From Blastomyces gilchristii SLH14081 (lineage: Eukaryota > Ascomycota > Eurotiomycetes > Onygenales > Ajellomycetaceae): a stretch of DNA of 64,000 nt. This document shows positions 1 through 9,541 of this stretch, one piece after another. Location: NCBI RefSeq assembly GCF_000003855.2, contig NW_003101664.1, positions 744,878 through 808,877 of the forward strand. The letters are read 5' to 3'. The stretch's first letter is position 1; each line of letters starts with the position of its first letter. The notes under the pieces were generated by a model that was not told the DNA's origin, did no database searches, and saw only the letters and a program-made list of their open reading frames with translations. The translations under genes were made by a program, and so were the position numbers.

Positions 1-850
1 CAGTTTTATAAGACAACAAAGACAGTCTCAATCACTTATACATCAATACTGCAGTCAGTCTGATGAGTGTATAACAGTTTATTTACTCATCTTGAGAAGC
101 AGTTAAATCACTCAAAAAGAAATTCAGTCTGAAATAATGCTATAGTGCAGGCTATTATTACTGTAAGAAATAAACTGACATATTATTACAGCAAAACTGA
201 ACAATCTTTTGCAGAGTACTATACTGTAGCAGCTCTACTAGATCTCTTCTATTAAGTTAATATCTACACTTCTCAAGATTGAACAGAGAAGAAATGAGAC
301 TTGTATGTTAAATTAACCTGAGACTACTACAATATTAACTATCAGAGATTTGAATGAGCAGATGTTTAAGATGTGAAGACAGTGAAATACAATTCTCTAG
401 TAAGTAATAATCTTTAATAATACTTCATATCTCATAGAACTATAATACTAACTTTGAAACAGAACTTACATACATTGATTGCAACTGAAAATCAGACAAA
501 ACTACATGCTTATAAAACTGAATTTGACTGCTATCTTCAAGATAATCTGATGAATTTACACACTAAATCAATTCTAGAGTTATGAAAAATTGTTGAGAGT
601 ATATATTCAACTGTTATACTGATGATGTGTGATATTCTAATAATTTCATTGACAGAGGTGAGAATGAAGTGAAAGTTCAACTCAAGTTGAGATATTTATC
701 ACTATCACTGAGAACAATTATAAGAAGAAACAATCAAGAAACTCATGATTATAAAACATAGAATTATCAGACAGTTTAATACCTCTGATTACAGTATATC
801 AGAGAAGTGTAGTTTTCATGAGAAAGTAAAGAATAAACTTGCACAAGAAT
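1..850 (+). mobile_element. Decayed hAT-family transposase, C-terminal part
   Basis: No open frame survives, but reading the plus strand in the frame starting near 520 gives a recognisable hAT C-terminal (dimerisation) layout. The stretch MMCDILIISLTEV (about 622-660) sits where hAT proteins have the MARDIL-SIPAS-type block. ETIKKLMIIKHRI (about 728-770) sits where they have the final helix. TGA and TAA codons interrupt it, often where Arg, Gln or Trp would be expected. The element runs in from before position 1 and its right end was not found. This is pattern matching by eye on a heavily mutated copy, so the family call is moderate. Confidence 0.42.
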
Positions 851-1228
851 GTATTTAGTTGTTTCATGAGTGTTATCAATAATCATTACCAAATTCTGAT
901 TATATAAGCAATCACTGAATGAACTGAATGAGACTGATTTTAATCTTCAGTTTCAGTCTCATTCTGATTTTGAAAGAATGATCATCTTTCACAGTTTATT
1001 CTGAGAAATTACTCTCATTTCACTGTTCTTGAATTAAATCTGATCATTTTTCATGTCATTTCTCTCAGAAATGATTCATTTTCAGATTTTTTTAAGACTT
1101 GGTTCTGGTGGGACTCATGCCAAGAAATGTATGAGATCAGACCAAATGAGACCAAATGTGAAATTCATGGTCCCGCCGGCCAGTCTAGTAATGGAATCAG
1201 TCAAATTGATAATAAGACTATCAAAAAA

Positions 1229-1267
1229 TCTGGTCCTGGTCTCAGACATGGTCACACGGTCAGTCTA
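1229..1267 (+). repeat. 39-bp repeat, less mutated copy (partner at 10,493)
   Basis: This stretch aligns without gaps to 10,493-10,531. The two differ at 8 of 39 positions and all eight differences are transitions; seven of them are C or G here and T or A in the partner. It may be a terminus or conserved end of a repeat family whose two copies flank the nested retrotransposon. Similarity stops on both sides. Confidence 0.45.
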
Positions 1268-1639
1268 GAGAGATCTATAGAACAAGATCTCTGCAGTTTA
1301 CATCTTAAGCTATATATATATTTTAACACTCTATATAACTGATCATCACCTCTGTTCTCTTAAGCCTGCTTCAGAGATTATCATTCTCTCTAAAGAGCTG
1401 TCACTCAGCTAGCTTCTGTAACTAGCTTACTCATAAGTAGAATTCTCACTAAGAATAATATCAGAGCTACTCAATTCTAGTTAAGTCTCTAATCTTCTGA
1501 CTGTCAATCTCAGTATTTCAGTCTATCAATTGATTATCACAGTCTTGCTTGCACTAATCACCTATTAAGAATGTCTAGGTCTCGTCTCACCTAGGTTCTT
1601 GCTAGGCCTAAGATGTCCTAATCAGATAGTTTTTAAATG

Positions 1640-2035
1640 TCAATTCCCTGAAAGTGAGTGTCTAGAGTGAGAGAGATAAGACCTGGCCAGTTAAGCTTGA
1701 TGATGATTTGCTATCCTGCAGGCACTCTAGACCTCAATCACTCTAGTACTGATCTAAATTGAAGTATCTGAGAGGCTGTTAATTCTAAGATCAGTGAGAA
1801 TTAGCATCTGGGAACTCTCAGAGTGAACATCTTAAGCTTGACAATGATTCACTATAGTGCACTCAGGGGCCCTCAGTACTGTTTTATAACTTAACAGTGA
1901 AAGCTGTGATTAAGATGACTCTTGCAGGGTTTGAACCTGCCCTCTCTTAGCATTCATTCCCTGGGGGAAAGGCCGCTAATTGAGGCTCCATGATAGCGTA
2001 GTTAACTACTACGTCACCGGGCTTCACTCTTTAGT
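1640..2035 (-). mobile_element. tRNA-derived SINE-like sequence (candidate)
   Basis: On the minus strand, 1,940-1,924 is a perfect tRNA T-arm: a 5-bp stem (GCAGG/CCTGC) closing the 7-nt loop TTCAAAC. About 90 nt upstream, near 2,025-2,005, is an A-box-like stretch (GTGACGTAGTAGTTAA). No acceptor stem can be closed around them, so it is not a working tRNA gene. The following 300 nt contain a partly repeated unit (TTAAGCTTGA..ATGAT) at about 1,693 and 1,831. An RNA polymerase III promoter head plus an unrelated tail is the usual SINE plan. CpG survives here more than in the surroundings. The outer limits are approximate. Confidence 0.35.
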
Positions 2036-2039
2036 ATAT

Positions 2040-2880
2040 CTGTAAGAATTAAGAAGATTCTTATAAATACAAAGATAAATCATCTATAGAAATTCACAAA
2101 GCTTAGAAAGATCTGAATCTTATAAATACTAGTTAGCTTCAGTTATAATAGAATAGTCTCAATCTGTAAAGATTTCATCTGAATATTATTTACAGTAATT
2201 ATATATTCTAGAAAATTAATCTGATAAGTACTGAAGTTATACTTTATAAGCTTAATATACAGTTCTATCTCATCTAAGATCTTTAATACAGTTTATATAT
2301 ACTCAGTGTGTTCTTTCTTCTTTATAAAGTACACTATCACATTATTCAGATATATTATCACAAAGATATTCAGATATACATGAAGTGTTTTATTGATAAA
2401 AGACTGAAATACTGTAAGAGTATTAGTTAAATTAAAAAACATCACTAGATATTTAAATAATCTTAACACAGTTTTAAAGATAGTCTTTTATTCATTCTCA
2501 GACTGTATTCACAGTTATGTATATATATTAATTATATTTAATTGTATGAATATAACAGCTCTTATAAGATAGTTAATTACATTCTTAATCAGAGATAGAG
2601 AATAGTAACTCTTTATAGTCTTGAAGTTCAGATTATAGTAGTTTATACACAATCTGAGATCTTCATTCTTCTTCTTTATAAATATTATAGAGGCTTTTAT
2701 AAAGATCTGCAAGAGTTAGATAAAGTTGTTCTTCAGATTCTTCTTATAGTGAGATAAAAGCTCAGCTGTCTTAGCTGAACTGAATATCTCTACAAGATTT
2801 TAATATTTCTCTGATATCTGAAGCTTAGTTTTCATAATTATGAAGTTCTCAGACATTTATAAAGTCATTATATAGATAAG
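2040..2880 (-). mobile_element. Left part of the older gypsy element split by insertion
   Basis: AT-rich, CpG-free sequence that carries the reverse-transcriptase remnant and ends in ATAAG, the target duplication of the inserted element. Translation of the minus strand across the duplication reads toward the RT from upstream. No LTR of this older element was found by eye. Confidence 0.5.
2515..2712 (-). pseudogene. Older Ty3/gypsy reverse-transcriptase remnant
   Basis: A 65-codon open stretch on the minus strand contains FIKKKNEDLRLCINY followed by NLNFKTIKSYYSLSLI. This is the fingers region of a gypsy reverse transcriptase, which normally reads like FVKKKDGSLRLCVDYRGLN. It is a different and more degraded copy than the RT inside the neighbouring intact element. 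The chromodomain retrotransposon at 2,881-8,617 is inserted just upstream of it, so the 5' half of this older element should continue beyond 8,618. Confidence 0.7.
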
Positions 2881-3193
2881 TGTAAGAGGCCTACGCCGAA
2901 TAGATCAGTATAATATATAGGTCTTATATAACAAAGAGAATAATGTTAGAGAAGGAAAGAAAAGAGAAAGTGTAAGAATCAGTGATTGAAGTGAATATTT
3001 ATACATGTATGTGGTGGCTGGGGATCGGTGATCAAGAATGGCTGAGAATCGGAGTGTACGTGTTCATGGCGGCCGAGGATCAGCGATTGAGAATGACTGA
3101 GAATCAGAGTGTATGTGTTCAAGAATGAAGTGATTGAAATCTGTGAAGTGTAACAGAATAGTCTATATAATTGATCAGGCACAGCTCATCACA
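2881..3193 (-). repeat. 3' LTR of the chromodomain retrotransposon
   Basis: 313 bp, same length as the partner at 8,305-8,617 and aligned to it with essentially only transitions. It has fewer surviving CpG sites than the partner (for example CTGGGGATCGGTGATC here against CCGAGGATCGGCGATC there). The inner edge is preceded on the minus strand by a purine run. Confidence 0.88.
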
Positions 3194-3197
3194 TTAG

Positions 3198-3209
3198 TCT
3201 CTTCTTTTC
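3198..3209 (-). promoter_or_regulatory. Polypurine tract before the 3' LTR
   Basis: On the minus strand the 12-nt purine run GAAAAGAAGAGA lies 4 nt before the LTR. This is the expected site of plus-strand DNA priming in an LTR retrotransposon. Confidence 0.6.
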
Positions 3210-3239
3210 AGAAGCAGTTTCTATCAGTCAAGAGCTGCT

Positions 3240-6200
3240 TCTTCAGATGACACAGAATTCAGAGTTCAGGTTGATTGATTATAGCTGACTTATTTCACAA
3301 GATATTGTCAGCTGCAGCCGTGAGATCTCTTATCAAGAATATTCTCAATCTCTCACTCAAGCTCATTATCTTCTTCTATGATGCCTGGCAGCTGTCAGTT
3401 GAAAGTCAGTTGAGAAGAAGAATGAATTGATGACAGTGTAGCAGAGCAAGCTTGTGAGAAAGATATCATGAATCTCTGATAATGTGTTAAGATAGTAGTT
3501 ATAACTATCTAGAACTTTTATCACTTTATATCTGATATAACAGTAATCTAGCATACAAGATAAACATGTGATTCATATGTTCTTGAGATTCAATCATACA
3601 AGGTCTTCTATCTTATACTGCTCTGTGAGATCTTGTTAAATATTGATTTAATCTTCTTGATCTTGTTTCATAGTTGTCATAAAGGCCTCTGCTCAGTTGT
3701 GAGTATCTCAGAGCTTCATTACTATATTATCAATGATTTAAATCAGACTGCAGAGGTTCAGTGTGAACTGTGTGATCTCTAGAAGATTTAACACTTTCAT
3801 ATAATATTCATATGTAAGAAAGAACAGACTTATATCTATTAAAATAGCATCTCAATCATTGATAGCAATCTCTGTGTGTAGAAGAAGATTATATCAATTA
3901 TTTTATAAGTGATTACAGAACTTATAAAGATAATTCTTTATAATCTGAATTGTTCATTCTGATGTATCATCAGTCTCAGAGTGATAGACAGTTAACAGAT
4001 AGTGTATAATCTTGAGAACTTGACAGATTCTTGTTCAGAGAGTACTTACAAATTAACAGCTCTGATTTAATACTATTAATCTCAGTAACTCATGCATCTG
4101 ATAAAATGAACTCTGTAAGAAGACTTCAGTGACTTGTTCAGTATTCATCTTATCACAAGATTTTAATATTACACTCTTACTTAGTCAGTTAATAATGATC
4201 AGAATGTTTCTACAATCTTTACTCTTAGATAGATTAATAGTGAAGTCAATCACTATATCTCATCAGATTCTATTAGAGATATTAAGTGATTTTAGTAGAT
4301 CTTTTCTACAGTTCTTTCATAAGATAATAGAAGAACAGTGATTGCAGTTTCAGATAAAGTGTCTGATACTGTTTAATATCTCAGGTCAATAGAACTCTCA
4401 GAAGATTATTCTATACAGTTGTTCACAGTCTGAATGATCAGTTATATACAAATCATGCATCTCTTGCATTATCTGAGTGTGTAAGAGTTTGAAGTGAGAG
4501 ACTCAGCATCATTCACAGAATCATAGAGTGTTATTATCATCAATTGAACATTCTGAGATGTCAGTTCTTATATGTAGTTCTGGAGGAAATCAGAGTACTT
4601 CTTGTTATACTGCTTCAGTGAGTGCTCAGAGAAGTTCATTGATTTGAGCTGCTGTATGTCATAGCTTATCTAATATAGATTCAGAAGAAGTTGAGATATC
4701 AGTGACAGTTCTAACTGAAGAAGTATGTATAGTGTCATAAGCTGTTTTATCTTGATTAACTAGTATCTTCAGGTTTAAGAGCCAGTGCTCTTGATTCATT
4801 CAGTAAGTATCTATTACATCAGATAGTATATCTTACTCTCATCATGAGAGAGTATCTGTCATTGAGTTCTGACTGTCAGAATGATAGTGTATTATAAAAT
4901 AAAAGCAGCTTAGAAACTCAGATCATTACATCTATCATTCAGTGAGTTTACAGATAGTTATAAAGTATTTAAGATTCTTATAATCTATGATTATCTTAAA
5001 TTCAGAGATACTTCAGAGTTCAGAGTTTTATTCTTCTAAATAGTATATAATAGTGAGAAGTTTCTTATCATAGATCTCATAATTGTATTCAGTGAGACTC
5101 AGTTTCTTAGACATGAAGATATATAATTGTAGAACATTTTTATCATTATATTATAATATCACTTCTTCTGTTACATAGTCAGAGAAATTGATCTCAATAA
5201 CTATCTCACAATCAGAATTAAATATTATCAGCAGAGAGATATTAATGAACATCTTCTTTATCTATATAAATGCAGCTTCAGTATTCACTGATCATTGAAA
5301 TACTGAGTCTTTCTTAGTGAGATCTATAAGTAATCTTATAATATCTGAGAAGTTTTATATAAATCACTGATAGAAGTTAGTAAATTTAATGAAGCTTCAT
5401 ACATCTTTCACAGTATATGAAGCTTTTCATTCAAGAATGACAGAGATCTTCTCAGAATTCATTCAAATTCTCTTACCAGCTTCTATAATGAAACCTAAGT
5501 ATTTAGTACTTTTAACTTTGAAATCATACTTATTAATATTAATTAATAGTTCTGCTTCTTATAGTTATTATAATACTCTTCATACATACTCTTAATATTC
5601 TTTTCTGAATTCATCAGTGAAGATGAGAATGTTATCTAGATAAGCAGATACAAACTTATCAAGAAAATCTCAGAGTGCTCAGTTGATATACTTCTGAAAT
5701 ATACTGAGAGTGTTAGTCAGTTCAAAGAGTGTGACTATTCATTCAAAGAGGTTATAACATGTTCAGAATACTGTAAGTCATTCATCTTCTTCAGTGATAC
5801 AAATCTTATGAAACACAGCAATGATATCTAGCTTTGTAAATCATTGAGCTCACTCAATCTGTGCTAGAGTTTTATTGATGAGAGATAAGAGATATCAATC
5901 TTTCTTTATCAATCTGTTCAGACCTCAGTAGTCTACACAGAATTGAAGTTCTTCATCTAGCTTCTTTACAAAGAGAATAGAAGCTGCAGCAGAAGAGTTA
6001 CTAATATATATGAATCTCTTATTTAACAGATCATTAAGTGTCTTCTGAAGAAGAAGAAGTTCATCTTGAGATATATTATAAAGAGAGCCTCACAGTGACT
6101 TAAAGTTCTTATTATTCTTCTTTTCTAACTTGATACTGTGATTCACTTCTGAGTCTTATAAAGAAGATATATTTATAATGTTGTCTTGTTAGAAGACATC

Positions 6201-8300
6201 TAGATAATCATGATATTATTGAGAAAGTTTTGTATGAGAATCTATTATTGTAACACAGAATAACTTTTCTAGAGTCTTCTTAATATCAGTCAGACTGACA
6301 GAATAGATTAATATATAATTCTGCTATCAGTGATCTTATCAGTGACTCTGTCAGTGATTTTGATAATAACTTCTTTTTCAGAGTATTTTATAAGTGTTGA
6401 CAGAGATCTGTATAAGATTCATAGTCTTATAAATATCATCTTCATGAATTCTATCATTGTTAGAGAATATTAAGCTTCTGTTTCTAGCATTCAATAAGAT
6501 GTCTTATTCAGATAGTCAGACAAGTCTCAACATAAGATTATAATCAAGATTATCAACTTTATATATATAGACATCTTTACATTGATGTTCTCTCACATCT
6601 ATGTTTAGTTTCATCATGTAACAGGTACAAACATCTTTTGAGCCATCAAATCCTGCAAGAAGTCAGAGTTTTGATAAGAAGATACACTGAAGATTATAAT
6701 ATCTTACAACTGAAGATTTTATCATTGCATAGTAGCATAGACTGCTGTCTATCATGACTTTTATATTATACATGTTATCAATTACAGTAGATACAAGAAT
6801 TATATTTATTATCATTTTCTCTTTAAATTATTGTCATCTGATCTCTTCAAGCTTCTGTTTATGAATTTGAACAGAAGCTAATCTTTTCCCTGTTTCATCA
6901 GAGTATTCTTATAGTTATCTTTTAAATCTTTCTTCACTGCAATGTGATTGATACAGACAGACACTGATTCATCTTTTAAACAAGAAGACATCAATCTTTC
7001 TCTTGATTGAGAAGGTATATAGGTTGATTAGCAGTTGAAAGCAATGTGCTCTGATCAGTTACAGTTGATACACACTTCTCATTGACATTAATCAGTGACT
7101 TCTTCAGAGATGATTTCAGAAACTTGAAAGCCTGTTCAGATAGCAGAGACTCTTGCTTATATATAGATATTCAAGTCTACTCAATTCATAGCATCTGCAT
7201 CATTGTTATTTCTCAGCACAGATGTATGAGTTGCTGAGATGTAACATCTTCTATCACTGTTCTGTATACTCTTGAGCTTAGTAAGACAGTTATTCAATGT
7301 CCAGAGCTGTGTGCAGAAGTCTTTATAAGTCTGGTCTTCATCTACACTTATAAGAGCCTGTAAGAGTTTGAAAGTTAATGTCTTCTTAAGTATACTAATC
7401 TTTATTCAATTCTCTCAAGATTGATCATCTGCTTCTAAGATCTTGATGTCAAAGTCAGAGATAAATGTTATAAGAGAAATGTTTCTCTGTCAGACACTCT
7501 GTAATTAATCTAACATCTTCTGTTGTATAGCAGTGTCTTAAAACAGAATATTAAGATATTTCATGATATTGTCAGATGTTCACAACACTGGTTCACATGC
7601 TTTTATTCATGAATAAAACTTCTGTTTCATATGATTCTTCAATCATTCATTGATATACTAATCTTGATTGATTAGCAAACTGATAGCATCTTTATCTACA
7701 CTCAGTTTTGCAAGTATTTTCATTCTTCATGATGAGTAGAGAGTGAGATTGAAAGTATTGAAATATGCAGAAGTATCTAAACATTTTTTCAGCACTTTTG
7801 TATTTGATTCTGTAAATGTTGAAATTGCATGAGTTTCTTATTATGATAATTGTTGAATCTCTTTATATTAATGTTGTTGAGTTGCATGTATATCAGCTAT
7901 TTATTATTATTATAGTTTTAATATTACTCAGAGTCACTGTGATACTGCATCTATACTCATGTTCAGAGGTTCTCTCATATTATTATTAGATATGATTATA
8001 TCATTTATCAGATATATGATATCTATGAGATCTGAAGAAGTGTAATTGTATGAATATCTTATATATCTGAGTGTCAGAACTCTTGAGTCTTTCACTGACA
8101 TTCTCTTATAAGATCTTACTCTCTTTGTAAGATCTTGTTACAGAGTCAGAGTAAGTTAAGTAACTAGTAAGCAAGCTTCTATCTGAGAACTCAGTGTCTG
8201 CTTAACTGTTTGACTGTTTCTCTATTTCTTATATATTGTTACATGTTCAGATATCTCTTGATGAATAATCATTTCTAATGAGAAGACAATGAACATTATT
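3240..8300 (-). pseudogene. Degenerate gag-pol of the chromodomain retrotransposon
   Basis: Reading the minus strand, 7,072-7,031 encodes a CCHC zinc knuckle with the exact C-x2-C-x4-H-x4-C spacing and a TGA inside it. From about 6,000 to 5,600 comes a reverse transcriptase: an FVKK-like motif, the DY-GLN block with TGA at the Arg position, and YL-NILIF at the catalytic-loop position. At 3,554-3,420 the integrase C-terminal module reads KVIKVLDSYNYYLN, then IHDIFLTSLL. From about 3,370 to 3,260 a chromodomain follows, with ENILDKRSHG and QYLVK and TGA codons at two expected Trp positions. Protease, RNase H and the integrase core must lie between, but I could not place them reliably. Confidence 0.75.
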
Positions 8301-8302
8301 CT
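8292..8302 (-). promoter_or_regulatory. Putative self-priming primer-binding site
   Basis: Two bases inside the 5' LTR, the minus strand reads AGAATAATGTT. The same 11 bases occur on the plus strand inside the LTR at 8,361-8,371, so the element's RNA would hold the complementary 11-mer AACATTATTCT near its 5' end. Pairing of the RNA's first 11 nt with the primer-binding site is the known mechanism of the Tf1/sushi group. No match to an initiator-tRNA primer site was seen here. Confidence 0.6.
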
Positions 8303-8304
8303 AA

Positions 8305-8617
8305 TGTAAGAGGCCTACACTGAATAGATCAGTATAATATATAGGTCTTATATATCAAAGAGAATAATGTTAGAGAAGAAAAGAAAAGAGAAAGTGTGAG
8401 AATCAGTGATCAAAGTGAATATTTATACATGTATGTGGTGGCCGAGGATCGGCGATCGAGAATGGCCGAGAATCGGAGTGTACACGTTCGTGGCGGCCGA
8501 GGATCGGCGATTGAGAATGGCTGAGAATCGGAGCATATGCATTCAAGAATGAAGCGGTTGGAATCTGTGAAGTGTAATGAAATAGTCTATATAATTGATC
8601 GGGCGCAGCCCGCCACA
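8305..8617 (-). repeat. 5' LTR of the chromodomain retrotransposon
   Basis: 313 bp and the better preserved LTR, with many CpG sites in the stretch 8,441-8,616. On the minus strand it contains TATAAAT at about 8,427-8,421, then a CT-rich tract ending at 8,372, then AACATTATTCT at 8,371-8,361. That is the arrangement of a fungal promoter and start site. The inferred transcript start at 8,371 matches the self-primer sequence next to the LTR. Confidence 0.85.
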
Positions 8618-9246
8618 ATAAGCTTATCTTCTCTAATTAACTCTACAGTATTAACTGATTCTATCTTCATAAGTAAGTCTGTCAACACTGATTAGAAGTA
8701 TAAACCTGACTCACAGACAGCTATGTACAGATTGTATCTTTAAAGTTATATAAGTTTTAAATATATATTATCTGTGATATCTGTGATAATTATAGTTTCT
8801 ATAAATTTTCTTCAGATTTTAGAGAGATCTTATAATTCAAAGATAACTCTTATAAGTCTCTCAGCTCTCAGATCTAAGTTCTCACACTCTGTCTATTATA
8901 AGAGTAGATTCTCAGTTTTCATCACTCAGCTTATTTACTCTGTAAGCTTTAAAGACACTATAATAATCTAAGATTCTGAGTCTATTAATACTTTCTATAC
9001 TGATAAGACAGTAGTACTGCAGTACAGTCTCTTTTTATAAGTATATATTTTCATTGAGAGAGTAACAGATTCAGATGTCAGCTTTAAGACTCTTAAGAAT
9101 ATTATTACTAACTCTGTCTGTAACTTCTTAAATTTCTATTTTAATTTATTCAGACAGTTTGTATGAAGATATTCTGATTGAGAATAGATAAAGTATAAGC
9201 TCGTTTTCGAAATCTCTCTATTATCTGCTCTGTTTATAGAAGCTTA
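8618..9246 (-). mobile_element. Right part of the older repeat interrupted by insertion
   Basis: AT-rich, CpG-poor sequence starting with the second ATAAG duplication. It should be the upstream half of the older gypsy element whose RT lies at 2,515-2,712. It runs into the assembly gap and I recognise no domain in it. Confidence 0.4.
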
Positions 9247-9541
9247 NNNNNNNNNNNNNNNNNNNNNNNNNNNNNNNNNNNNNNNNNNNNNNNNNNNNNN
9301 NNNNNNNNNNNNNNNNNNNNNNNNNNNNNNNNNNNNNNNNNNNNNNNNNNNNNNNNNNNNNNNNNNNNNNNNNNNNNNNNNNNNNNNNNNNNNNNNNNNN
9401 NNNNNNNNNNNNNNNNNNNNNNNNNNNNNNNNNNNNNNNNNNNNNNNNNNNNNNNNNNNNNNNNNNNNNNNNNNNNNNNNNNNNNNNNNNNNNNNNNNNN
9501 NNNNNNNNNNNNNNNNNNNNNNNNNNNNNNNNNNNNNNNNN
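9247..9541. other. Assembly gap (295 N)
   Basis: A run of 295 undetermined bases inside the repeat-rich region. Relations between the sequence on its two sides are therefore uncertain. Confidence 0.99.

Larger units (their letters stand above)
2881..8617 (-). mobile_element. Complete, mutated Ty3/gypsy chromodomain LTR retrotransposon
   Basis: Both ends carry a 313-bp direct repeat beginning TGTAAGAGGCCTAC and ending CACA, and the flanking 5 bases are ATAAG on both sides (2,876-2,880 and 8,618-8,622), a textbook 5-bp target duplication. Coding remains all lie on the minus strand in gypsy order: Gag zinc knuckle, reverse transcriptase, integrase C-terminus, chromodomain. A primer-binding site candidate adjoins the 5' LTR and a polypurine tract precedes the 3' LTR. 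Every frame is broken by stops, so the element cannot move by itself. The internal region is almost free of CpG, as expected of repeat-induced point mutation or a related C-to-T process. Confidence 0.88.

Noticed and set aside
2979..3182. 67-codon frame with a near-identical 71-codon partner at 8,403-8,618
   Set aside because: They are translations of the two LTRs and start or end at LTR borders, so not genes.
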